Positions 1 to 6,274 of a DNA stretch of 10,083 nt are shown here, piece after piece. The stretch comes from Bacteroidales bacterium (GTDB lineage: Bacteria > Bacteroidota > Bacteroidia > Bacteroidales > Dysgonomonadaceae). Made by a program: the position numbers and the translations under genes. The notes below the pieces were generated by a model that was given only the letters and a program-made list of their open reading frames with translations, made no database searches and was not told the DNA's origin. The number at the start of each line of letters is the position of its first letter. Position 1 is the first letter of the stretch. The stretch lies in contig JAAYTC010000099.1 in the NCBI GenBank assembly GCA_012518155.1, positions 1-10,083 of the forward strand, read 5' to 3'.

Positions 1-96
1 GATGCATTAGGGTATGAACAAAAACCATTCATTCGAAAAAAATCCGTAGTCCCCCAAAAGATTCCTGAAAAAACGGATATCCAGTTAATCAGATAA

Positions 97-216
97 TTAA
101 CTCAACGTAGCTGCAATGTGGGTTAAGTCCCTATCGTCGCAATCAAAAGGATCACAACCGTCATTGATAGCCTGATCAAGAGGGATAAAAAGGCATTTTT
201 CTAAAAGGAAATTCAC
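97..216 (-). pseudogene. Truncated GNAT N-acetyltransferase (toxin-like) N-terminal remnant
   Basis: A 39-codon reading frame opens with GTG at 216 and ends with TAA at 97-99, 16 bases after the stop of the small gene at 233-397. The peptide starts MNFLLEKCLFIPLD if GTG is read as Met and reaches DPFDCDDRDL near residues 22-31. From memory of the family, this matches the opening of Bacteroidales GNAT acetyltransferases, where a hydrophobic first strand is followed by an F-x-C-x-D-x-D-L segment, an FF-x-x-D-A helix and LLGKSYCF. Here the match ends after DRDL; the next residues (THIAATLS) and the other frames as far as the window edge do not continue it. The acetyl-CoA binding core is absent, so the product should be inactive. 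A short unrelated gene is the alternative; the pairing with the gene ahead of it favours a decayed toxin. Confidence 0.5.
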
Positions 217-232
217 GGTATCTCAATTATTT

Positions 233-397
233 TTAGTACCCTTTTTTACGAGATTTTTCGAGAATAGCACGTGTTATTTTGGACTGCTCCGTGAAGTCAA
301 TAGAAGCTTGGTTCCTTTCAGCCCTCTCCGCGGCCTGAATAAATCTTTCTGCATCCTTACCTGTTACAGGTGGTATGCTTTTTATTGCTAGTGCCAT
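233..397 (-). CDS. Small antitoxin-like protein, partner of GNAT-type toxin (54 aa)
   Basis: An ATG at 395-397 opens a 54-codon frame ending in TAA at 233-235. The peptide begins MALAIKSIPPVTGKDAERFI, is rich in charged residues, is probably helical (E-R-F-I-Q-A-A-E-R-A-E-R), and ends in a basic tail (EKSRKKGY). It has no signal peptide or membrane segment, so it is cytoplasmic. From memory, short Bacteroidales proteins with an AIK-x-IP start and a K/E-rich helix often precede a GNAT acetyltransferase in a two-gene toxin-antitoxin-like arrangement, and the fragment downstream fits that. A consensus Bacteroidota promoter lies 40-70 bases upstream. Existence as a gene is well supported by promoter, coding quality and family-like sequence; the antitoxin role is inference. 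With the downstream partner truncated it would be an orphan, possibly kept as an antidote to related toxins. Confidence 0.68.
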   Translation of the reverse strand: MALAIKSIPPVTGKDAERFIQAAERAERNQASIDFTEQSKITRAILEKSRKKGY

Positions 398-416
398 AGT
401 TGACTGTTTTTAATTG

Positions 417-484
417 ATTTGTTTGTTATATTCAATGCAAAGATAGAAAGAAAGAATAAACAAAACAACAAGCAAATTTGTTTG
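417..484. repeat. 9-bp direct repeat bracketing the small-gene promoter
   Basis: ATTTGTTTG occurs at 417-425 and again at 476-484 on the plus strand, so one copy falls in the transcribed leader and the other just upstream of the -33 element. The upstream copy also forms half of an imperfect 16-base palindrome at 469-484 (CAAGCAAATTTGTTTG, seven of eight pairs). The layout would suit an operator for autoregulation, but the sequence is AT-rich and the repeat short, so chance is possible. Confidence 0.35.
438..468 (-). promoter_or_regulatory. Bacteroidota-type promoter for the small antitoxin-like gene
   Basis: Read on the minus strand, 445-438 is TATCTTTG, an exact match to the TAnnTTTG -7 box of Bacteroidota, and 468-466 is TTG, placed 20 bases upstream as expected for the -33 element. 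Transcription should start near 431-433, giving a leader of about 35 bases before the ATG at 397. The leader is AT-rich without a clear Shine-Dalgarno site, which is normal for this phylum. Confidence 0.7.
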
Positions 485-537
485 GTGTATTTTCACTCTA
501 TTCTGCTGTAAATCTTCAACATAAACCGGGAGCCAGC

Positions 538-577
538 AAAACAAAACGTCCCGGCAGTTTATCACCACCGGGACGTT
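538..577 (-). terminator. Intrinsic terminator of the five-gene operon
   Basis: A perfect 10-base-pair stem, AACGTCCCGG at 545-554 and CCGGGACGTT at 568-577, encloses a 13-base loop. On the minus strand the stem runs straight into a T-rich tract (TTTTGTTTT, 546-538). It lies about 29 bases beyond the stop codon of the last operon gene at 606-608. Stem, GC content and tail all fit a factor-independent terminator for leftward transcription. It would also insulate the small gene at 233-397 from the operon. Confidence 0.85.
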
Positions 578-605
578 CGTTGTAAATCAGTAGAGCGCGT
601 CTGAT

Positions 606-1466
606 TTATTTTGCCCTGCTTTTATAGTAAGGGGCCTCGTTTAAATAATCATAGCTCTCCTTCACGCCCTCTAAAGGCGTTCCGGTATAACGTTCTACTT
701 CCACGATCATGTACTTCGCTCCCGAGGTATCTACGTTATTGAAGATGTTCTCGAAGTCCACCATACCGCTTCTGCCAATCTCCGTTTCATCTTTGATATG
801 GAGTTGCTCGAAACGTCCGGGGTACTTGTTGAAATAAGCCACGGGATCGTGTCCACCTTCTATTACCCAGTAAACGTCCATCTGGTAGAATACTTTATCG
901 GGATCGGTATTTTCGATCATGTAGTCGTACATGAGTTGCCCTTCAATTTCTTTGAATTCGAAGCTATGGTTGTGATACCCAAAGCGCAATCCCGCCGCGT
1001 TGCATCGTTCACCAATTTGATTGTAATAATCGCAATACAGCTGAAGATCGGCCAAAGTTGTAGGGGTCGGCATCCAGGGTGTAACAATATACTTCATTCC
1101 CGCTTCTTTGTGCGCGTTAATCGCGACATCCCACCAAGCCCAAACTTCGTCCCAGTTGGTCTCTGCCGGGTTGTCAGCCAACGACCGTGAAGCATGTGAG
1201 GAGAGTACTTCCATTCCCGCGTCTTCGATCGATTTTTTAAAATCGGCAGGCGACATTCCATAAAACTGTCCGTCGTTATAGCCGGCAGCTTCAACACCCG
1301 TGTAGCCCATTTCAGCTACCGAGGCAATAGTACCTTCGTAATCGGCACGAATATCATCGCGTACCGAGTAAAGCTGAATGTAGATAGCATTTCCTTGTGT
1401 ACAGGCTGAAACAATCAGTAAGACCGTCAAAAGGGCTGCAGTGTATAAATAAGATCTTTTTTTCAT
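606..1466 (-). CDS. Sugar isomerase/epimerase-like TIM-barrel lipoprotein (xylose isomerase-like family)
   Basis: The 286-residue protein begins with a lipoprotein signal: basic MKKR, a hydrophobic stretch to residue 21 and a V-S-A-C lipobox with Cys22 as the acylated residue. No acidic export motif follows Cys22, so the periplasmic face is more likely than the cell surface. The rest is a xylose isomerase-like TIM barrel (AP endonuclease family 2). It starts with IQLYSVRDD (30-38) and carries V-E-A-A-G-Y (58-63), Y-H-N-H (164-167), M-D-V-Y-W (196-200), L-H-I-K-D (222-226) and V-E-V-E-R-Y (255-260), where candidate divalent-metal ligands sit. The family includes sugar isomerases, epimerases and, as more recently recognised, keto-glycoside-processing enzymes. 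Because it is exported and encoded after two oxidoreductases and a DUF1080 gene, action on a non-phosphorylated keto-sugar or glycoside is more likely than on a sugar phosphate. It starts 19 bases after the preceding gene and is last in the operon. Exact reaction unknown. Confidence 0.85.
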   Translation of the reverse strand: MKKRSYLYTAALLTVLLIVSACTQGNAIYIQLYSVRDDIRADYEGTIASVAEMGYTGVEAAGYNDGQFYGMSPADFKKSIEDAGMEVLSSHASRSLADNPAETNWDEVWAWWDVAINAHKEAGMKYIVTPWMPTPTTLADLQLYCDYYNQIGERCNAAGLRFGYHNHSFEFKEIEGQLMYDYMIENTDPDKVFYQMDVYWVIEGGHDPVAYFNKYPGRFEQLHIKDETEIGRSGMVDFENIFNNVDTSGAKYMIVEVERYTGTPLEGVKESYDYLNEAPYYKSRAK

Positions 1467-1485
1467 TATTCTCTTGGTAATTTTA

Positions 1486-2376
1486 TTAGTCTAAAATTTT
1501 AACTTTTATATTCCGGAACCACACGTCGTCGCCGTGGTCCTGCAACCCAATATAACCTTTGCGATCCGGGCCACCGGCGTTGTTCAATAATTCAAATGCC
1601 AACGGCCATTTGTCTTGACTGAATTTGCTCGCCTGCAACATATCGGTCCACTGCTGTGTCCATAGGTGATATTCTAGCACGTTTTCTCCATTTTGTCCAT
1701 GTACAACCGTCCCTTTGTACACCATAATCTTACCGGTATTCCATTCCCCGAAAGGTTTTGAGTTTTGAGGATTGGCAGGGATCATGTCGTAAAGCGACAT
1801 GGATTGACGGTTATTGTCTTTACCCAATTTTGCATCGGGGTGATTCTCGTTATCCAGTATTTGTGCCTCGGGAGCAGAGATGTAGATTGGCTCCAATCTC
1901 ATTTCCCCGGTGTTAGGGTCTTTGGCTTGCACTTCCTGTGCGAGATAAAATACACCCGAGTTGCTGCCTTTATCCACTTTCCACTCGAAGGTCAACTCAA
2001 AGTTCTGGAACTTGTGTGCAAAGATAATATCGCCACCATCGCCATCTTGTGCTTCACCACCGCCGGAACCGTTAAACTTGATGGCACCGTCTTCTATTGT
2101 CCATTTACCGGGAACATTCTCTTTCCCGTAGCCTCTCCATCCCGTGAAATCTTTTCCATTGAAGATAGCTATATACCCATCAGCGTCCGTTTCAAACTGT
2201 GACAGGTCCACCTGAGGGTTGTCTAATACTTCATAGGCGGGTACGGCACTTTCCGTGGCATCGACTTCATCATTCGTTGCACCACTACTTTTTTGTGCAC
2301 CAGAGCCACAAGCTACTAATAAACTTAAAACCATACAGCAACTTAATCCGTAAATAAATTTTCTGATATTCTTCAT
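1486..2376 (-). CDS. DUF1080 / 3-keto-disaccharide hydrolase-like lipoprotein
   Basis: The 296-residue protein has a lipoprotein signal with L-V-A-C at 20-23 (Cys23 acylated), then a Ser/Ala/acidic linker to about residue 65. The remainder is one DUF1080 domain (PF06439, named 3-keto-disaccharide hydrolase), a concanavalin-like beta-sandwich. Its hallmarks are IFNGKDFTGW (71-80), N-F-E-L-T-F-E-W-K-V followed by G-S-N-S-G-V-F-Y (125-144), P-E-x-Q-I-L-D-N-x-x-H-P-D-A (169-182) and the closing GYIGLQDHG with V-W-F-R-N-I (274-290). Length is normal for a single-domain member. Characterised relatives cleave glycosides whose sugar has been oxidised at C3, which fits the two oxidoreductases encoded just upstream. 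It should act in the periplasm, anchored by lipid. The gap to the upstream gene is 95 bases and holds a hairpin, so its dose may differ from that of the oxidoreductases. Confidence 0.88.
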   Translation of the reverse strand: MKNIRKFIYGLSCCMVLSLLVACGSGAQKSSGATNDEVDATESAVPAYEVLDNPQVDLSQFETDADGYIAIFNGKDFTGWRGYGKENVPGKWTIEDGAIKFNGSGGGEAQDGDGGDIIFAHKFQNFELTFEWKVDKGSNSGVFYLAQEVQAKDPNTGEMRLEPIYISAPEAQILDNENHPDAKLGKDNNRQSMSLYDMIPANPQNSKPFGEWNTGKIMVYKGTVVHGQNGENVLEYHLWTQQWTDMLQASKFSQDKWPLAFELLNNAGGPDRKGYIGLQDHGDDVWFRNIKVKILD

Positions 2377-2418
2377 AACACTTTTTTTCTTTTCATAAAA
2401 CTGATATCAAATTACTAA

Positions 2419-2462
2419 AAAAGGGAACAACAGTCAACAGTACGTGACCGCTATTCCCTTTT
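2419..2462 (-). terminator. Hairpin with T-tract between oxidoreductase B and DUF1080 genes (partial terminator or attenuator)
   Basis: AAAAGGGAA at 2419-2427 pairs perfectly with TTCCCTTTT at 2454-2462; a short inner stem, GTCA (2433-2436) with TGAC (2445-2448), can also form. On the minus strand the structure begins 9 bases after the TAA at 2472-2474 and its 3' arm ends in six T residues. The base of the stem is A/T only, so it is a weaker terminator than the one at 538-577. The next two genes have no convincing promoter of their own, so partial readthrough or an RNA-stabilising 3' end is the likely role. Confidence 0.55.
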
Positions 2463-2471
2463 ATCACTCGA

Positions 2472-3941
2472 TTACGGCATAGCCGGTAATTTCCATCCAT
2501 TCTGATAGGTATGCTTGATCATCTCGTTGGCATACTCTACCGCGTTCACCGGATCGGTCCATGTTTTATCGAACGTGGGGTGTCCGTCTGTGATCTTAAA
2601 ACCATCTTCAATGATGGTACGTACAGTTGCATCGGCGGGGATATTTGTGAAACGCATATTTTCTCCATCCCACTCCAACTCTTGGTTCAACGCTTGCAAT
2701 CTCACGGCAAGTACTCCCATCACTACCATTTCGTTGAAAGGACCTGCTTCCGAGAAGGGAGAAGCTGTCTCTACCCGGTTCGCGGGAGATTCTTTACAAG
2801 CACGGGCCCAGTCCATCTCGTGTGAGAGGGTCACCTCACGCTGCGTCTTCGGCGAGTTGGGAGTCCTTCCCGACACCAACCAGGGGTTCACACCATAACA
2901 ACCACAGATAAGGGTATCTTTTGTTCCATGGAAAATTACACCACCGCCACTGTCGTTCAAGTTTTTACCGGCAGGCACTCCTTCGGGGCGCATTGGCTGA
3001 AGACCACCGTCGTACCAGTATACCTCCACTTCGGGCATCGCTACCTTGGGCAGGTTAGGCCGAGCCGGGAAGGTGTACTTCACCATCTGCGCGGTCGGTG
3101 CGCTATCGGTAAGAAGCATGGTAGACGATCCTTGTACTTTCGAGGGATATCCCAGATTTAACCCTTTAAACACCGGATGAAGGATGTGGCAGGCCATATC
3201 GCCCAGTGCACCGGTTCCAAAATCCCACCATCCACGCCAGTTCCAAGGGTGATAAATCTCGTTGAAAGGACGTTTTTTTGCCGGTCCGATAAAGAGGTCC
3301 CAATCGAGGGTCTTAGGTACTCTATGAGTCTCTTTCGGAATCATAAGTCCTTGCGGCCAGATGGGACGGTCGGTAAACGTTTCTACCTTAGTCACCTCCC
3401 CTATTTGCCCGTCCGCGATCCAGTCGATTACCTGGCGAACGCCCGCGCCGGACGACCCTTGATTACCCATGCTGGTGGCCACTTTGTGTTTATCCGCCAA
3501 GCGAGTCAACAGGCGCGACTCGTACACGCTGTGGGTAAGCGGCTTTTGAACATACACGTGCTTGTCCATCGTCATCGCGTCGGCGGCAATGATGGCGTGT
3601 GTGTGGTCGGAAGTAGCCACCACTACCGCGTCCATTGTTTTACCCAGCTCTTCGTACATTTTCCGGTAATCGTAGTACTTTTTCGCGTTTGGGTACTTTT
3701 CGAATACGTTCTTGCTATATTTCCAGTCCACGTCGCACAGACCGATAATATTTTCGCTCTGCAGCTTGGTCAGGTTAGCATTCCCCATCCCGCCCACACC
3801 TACTCCAACGATGTTAAGCTTATCACTCGGAGCCTTATAGCCCATGCTTTTTCCCAGTACCGAAGAGGGTACCACGGTTAAACCGGCCGCGGCTAGCGCA
3901 CCGGTTTCTAAAAATCTTCTCCTTGAAATTTTTGATGACAT
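2472..3941 (-). CDS. Tat-exported Gfo/Idh/MocA family oxidoreductase B (489 aa)
   Basis: The N-terminus carries a textbook twin-arginine signal, S-R-R-R-F-L-E at residues 6-12, then an Ala/Leu/Val-rich segment to about residue 30, so the protein is exported folded, with its cofactor. The NAD(P)-binding Rossmann fold follows: V-G-V-G-V-G-G-M-G (45-53), an acidic end of strand 2 (C-D-V-D, 69-72), V-V-V-A-T-S-D-H-T-H (106-115) and Q-K-P-L (132-135), whose Lys133 is the conserved active-site lysine of the family (usually within EKP; here Gln replaces Glu). The C-terminal domain has W-R-G-W-W-D-F-G-T-G-A-L-G-D-M-A-C-H (235-252), with Asp248 and His252 as likely catalytic residues. The family oxidises or reduces sugar hydroxyls with a bound nicotinamide. 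Next to DUF1080, oxidation of a glycoside to its 3-keto form is the best guess. It starts 42 bases after the preceding operon gene; substrate not determinable. Confidence 0.88.
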   Translation of the reverse strand: MSSKISRRRFLETGALAAAGLTVVPSSVLGKSMGYKAPSDKLNIVGVGVGGMGNANLTKLQSENIIGLCDVDWKYSKNVFEKYPNAKKYYDYRKMYEELGKTMDAVVVATSDHTHAIIAADAMTMDKHVYVQKPLTHSVYESRLLTRLADKHKVATSMGNQGSSGAGVRQVIDWIADGQIGEVTKVETFTDRPIWPQGLMIPKETHRVPKTLDWDLFIGPAKKRPFNEIYHPWNWRGWWDFGTGALGDMACHILHPVFKGLNLGYPSKVQGSSTMLLTDSAPTAQMVKYTFPARPNLPKVAMPEVEVYWYDGGLQPMRPEGVPAGKNLNDSGGGVIFHGTKDTLICGCYGVNPWLVSGRTPNSPKTQREVTLSHEMDWARACKESPANRVETASPFSEAGPFNEMVVMGVLAVRLQALNQELEWDGENMRFTNIPADATVRTIIEDGFKITDGHPTFDKTWTDPVNAVEYANEMIKHTYQNGWKLPAMP

Positions 3942-3983
3942 AAGAATTCTTTTTTAGGTTGTAATATGTAAGTGAATTGATAA

Positions 3984-5669
3984 TTATCCTCTTGTTATCT
4001 CTTCATTTTCTTCGTCCCAATACATGGTTCTGCCCTCTAAATAAGCCCTCGTGCCCATGTGTGCCGTAATGGCTTCTTCGAATCCCTGGTCGATTCCACA
4101 GGAGGGTTCGTTGCCTGTTCGGATACAGTCTATCCACTCTTTCATATGCAGGAACGTGGTATTATAGCGTTTCCCACCGATAAAGGAATAGAGCAGCCCT
4201 CTTTCGGCAAAATATCTTTCAGTAGCCGTGGATACAGCGTCCACGCTTTGCCCCGGCAGGTAGGTATAAAACGGCTCACCCGGTTTGATGATTCCTTGGT
4301 CGATCTGCTGACGATACTGATCGGATCGCTGATCGACTGTTACGGTGAGGGTGTTCCCTACCTCCATTGTAGCGTCGTGCCCCATTATTTTTCGGCTACG
4401 GCTGAACTGGTTGGCAAGCGTGGCCGAGTAGAGCATGGTCATATCTTTATTTTTAAATTCAAATGCCGTTTGCAACACGTCTGGCACCGTACGGCCGTCC
4501 TTGAAATAATAAACACCTCCCGAGGACGAAGCCGAGGATGGGATACCCAGTTTAAGTATCTGGTTCATCGCGTCGTACTCGTGCGTGAGTAAGTCACCAC
4601 TCAACCCCGTGCTGTAATCCCACCAACAGCGCCAACGGAAAAAACGCTCCAAACTAAATTTATCGCGTGCCTCCGGGCCTACATACTCGGCCAGTCCCGC
4701 CGAAGTCATGTACTCCATATACTCTTTTACCCGTTCAGGATCCCCTTCAAACTGTTCCCAGTCAATCGTTTGAGGGTTGGCATCCTCGTGGATCGGGTAT
4801 ACCCATGCCCCGTTCGGATCGTTTCGGTTGGTTCCGGTTTCGATGAGCGTTACCTTGCCCAGAAGTCCCTTTTCAATAATTTGGCGTGCTCGCTCGTACG
4901 CTTCTATCTGTCTGTTTTGATGCCCCAGTTGGAACACCAAACGCGGATTATTCCTTGCCAACGATCGAAGTTCGTACGTTTCAGGCACGGTCCATGTCAT
5001 TGGCTTTTCTAGGTAGACGTGCTTTCCGGCCTTAAGTGCATCCATAGCCATGGTGCCGTGCCAGTGGTCTGGAGAAGCAATTACCACCGCATCCACGTCG
5101 GGAGCCGCTAAAAGCTCCTTGTAATTCCAGTACCGTTTAGGCCGAGGCCCCAACCTCCCGTTAATCCCTTCACGATATATATTGGCACCCGCGTCCATCG
5201 CGTACTGCGCGTAGGTATCAAAAATATCGCATACTGCCGTCACTTCAACCCGCAGATCATCCTGTTCTAGGAAGTCTTGGTACCGGGTGTTATCAGGGTT
5301 GGCTTTATTTTGAATAATCAGGTTTTCCACGTATTGTGGAGTGGCAAACCCGAGTGCCTGCATTAACTGCGCCCCTCTAATACCAAATCCAATGATTCCT
5401 ATCCGGATCACCTCCGCGTCCGACACAGGAGGCTGGTAGGGTGCTATATCGCTACGAAACCGGAACATCGAGGCAGCGTTGCGATTCACGGACTCTGCCT
5501 TTCTTTTCCTGTAAACTCCGTAAGCCATTGCACCTAGGACGGGCACGGTGGCCATTGCCTTTATCGCATCCCTACGTCCTTGCGAGACGTGCTTGTTTTC
5601 ACTTGGAGCCGACTGCTCCGTTTTTTTATTATCTTGGTTGTTCTTGTTCTCGTCTTTTTCTTCGTTCAT
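3984..5669 (-). CDS. Gfo/Idh/MocA family oxidoreductase A with long polar N-terminus and Tat-like signal (561 aa)
   Basis: A hydrophilic Asn/Lys/Glu-rich leader of about 30 residues precedes G-R-R-D-A-I-K (31-37) and a short hydrophobic stretch (A-M-A-T-V-P-V-L-G-A-M-A-Y-G-V, 38-52), a Tat-like signal. R-K-R-K follows at 54-57, which may leave the segment as an uncleaved anchor. The Rossmann fold shows I-G-I-I-G-F-G-I-R-G (90-99), an insertion of about 30 residues before strand 2 (108-138), V-C-D-I-F (146-150), V-V-I-A-S-P-D-H-W-H (195-204) and L-E-K-P-M (220-224) with active-site Lys222. The C-terminal domain carries W-R-C-W-W-D-Y-S-T-G-L-S-G-D-L-L-T-H (346-363), with Asp359 and His363 as likely catalytic residues. 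It is longer than the typical 350-450 residues of the family but of the size of exported Bacteroidota members. The start lies 3 bases after the doxX stop, implying translational coupling. Probably oxidises a sugar or glycoside in the envelope; substrate unknown. Confidence 0.87.
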   Translation of the reverse strand: MNEEKDENKNNQDNKKTEQSAPSENKHVSQGRRDAIKAMATVPVLGAMAYGVYRKRKAESVNRNAASMFRFRSDIAPYQPPVSDAEVIRIGIIGFGIRGAQLMQALGFATPQYVENLIIQNKANPDNTRYQDFLEQDDLRVEVTAVCDIFDTYAQYAMDAGANIYREGINGRLGPRPKRYWNYKELLAAPDVDAVVIASPDHWHGTMAMDALKAGKHVYLEKPMTWTVPETYELRSLARNNPRLVFQLGHQNRQIEAYERARQIIEKGLLGKVTLIETGTNRNDPNGAWVYPIHEDANPQTIDWEQFEGDPERVKEYMEYMTSAGLAEYVGPEARDKFSLERFFRWRCWWDYSTGLSGDLLTHEYDAMNQILKLGIPSSASSSGGVYYFKDGRTVPDVLQTAFEFKNKDMTMLYSATLANQFSRSRKIMGHDATMEVGNTLTVTVDQRSDQYRQQIDQGIIKPGEPFYTYLPGQSVDAVSTATERYFAERGLLYSFIGGKRYNTTFLHMKEWIDCIRTGNEPSCGIDQGFEEAITAHMGTRAYLEGRTMYWDEENEEITRG

Positions 5670-5672
5670 AAC

Positions 5673-6164
5673 CTACTTGTTCCTAACAAGGCCCTTACGA
5701 AATATTAAGCTGTCGAAACCAATGATTCGTGAGGTGGGAAACAACATCAAGACAGCCATTGTCACCAGCAGAATCAAATTTTTATCTACCCAAAGGTACG
5801 ACCCCTCGGCGGGCAGTATATATTCGGCAAACAACAGCGGTGGGTGCGATAAGTAGTACATAAGTAAAAAACAGATGGCACCTACGTAGCCGATGTTTGT
5901 AAACAAGCCTAAAATAAGCAATAAGCCTATTAATGTCAATCCCCAGATATTTATGAAGTTAACAATGGAAAGCAACTCCGGATTTTCAGCGAGTGCCACG
6001 AACAAAGGTGCAAAAACACCTTTAGAATCGATCAGGTACCCGTATGCCGACCAATTAGGAGTAAATACTTTCGCGAGCCCTTCATATAAAAAATACCATC
6101 CGATCAACACACGTAACGTGAATAATGAGTATAGTTGTAACTTACTATATTGATTTGATTGCAT
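5673..6164 (-). CDS. DoxX-like integral membrane protein, first gene of the operon
   Basis: The 163-residue protein is strongly hydrophobic, with about four membrane segments: around 12-33, a weaker one near 50-60 or 66-85, 88-106, and 129-147. The opening T-L-R-V-L-I-G-W-Y-F-L-Y-E-G-L-A-K-V-F (16-34) followed by W-S-A-Y-G-Y-L (38-44) is the conserved start of the DoxX/DoxD family. Named members form part of a thiosulfate:quinone oxidoreductase or associate with redox enzymes, and many Bacteroidota copies are uncharacterised. Here it is encoded immediately ahead of, and only 3 bases from, an exported nicotinamide-dependent oxidoreductase. An electron-transfer or membrane-docking role for that enzyme is therefore plausible, but this is inference. 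A promoter-like box lies about 37 bases upstream. Family assignment is good; function is open. Confidence 0.85.
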   Translation of the reverse strand: MQSNQYSKLQLYSLFTLRVLIGWYFLYEGLAKVFTPNWSAYGYLIDSKGVFAPLFVALAENPELLSIVNFINIWGLTLIGLLLILGLFTNIGYVGAICFLLMYYLSHPPLLFAEYILPAEGSYLWVDKNLILLVTMAVLMLFPTSRIIGFDSLIFRKGLVRNK

Positions 6165-6200
6165 CTTCGTATGACTAATTTGAATTTACTTTATTCCAAG

Positions 6201-6208
6201 CAAAAATA
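6201..6208 (-). promoter_or_regulatory. -7 promoter box for the doxX-led operon
   Basis: On the minus strand 6208-6201 reads TATTTTTG, matching the Bacteroidota TAnnTTTG -7 box. A leader of roughly 30 bases would precede the doxX ATG at 6164. The expected -33 position (about 6226-6231) is a run of T without the consensus G, so the promoter may be weak or need an activator. No other promoter of this type was seen ahead of the downstream genes. Confidence 0.5.
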
Positions 6209-6274
6209 CACCGTAAAAGTAAGATAAAAAATTTTGAAAAAGAAATTTTACAAGAGGAATCAATCATTTTTGGC

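Noticed and set aside
1..96. Search for the missing GNAT C-terminal part or a mobile element at the left edge
   Set aside because: No frame continues the GNAT pattern convincingly and no terminal repeats, transposase or integrase sequence is visible.
84..101. GTTAAT / ATTAAC inverted repeat near the end of the GNAT remnant
   Set aside because: Six-base A/T arms with no T-tract; too short to call a terminator, attachment site or insertion scar.
2408..2437. Possible promoter for the DUF1080 gene (GTAATTTG with TTG 19 bases upstream on the minus strand)
   Set aside because: Only the TTTG half of the -7 box matches and the TA is out of place; too weak to list as a feature.
3177..3881. Plus-strand open frame of 234 codons opposite oxidoreductase B
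   Set aside because: It lies wholly within a well-supported Gfo/Idh/MocA gene, shows no family motif, and looks like a codon-usage shadow.
3942..3988. Short palindromes AAGAATTCTT and GATAATTATC between the two oxidoreductase genes
   Set aside because: Ten-base A/T-rich palindromes are expected by chance in such spacers and have no supporting context.
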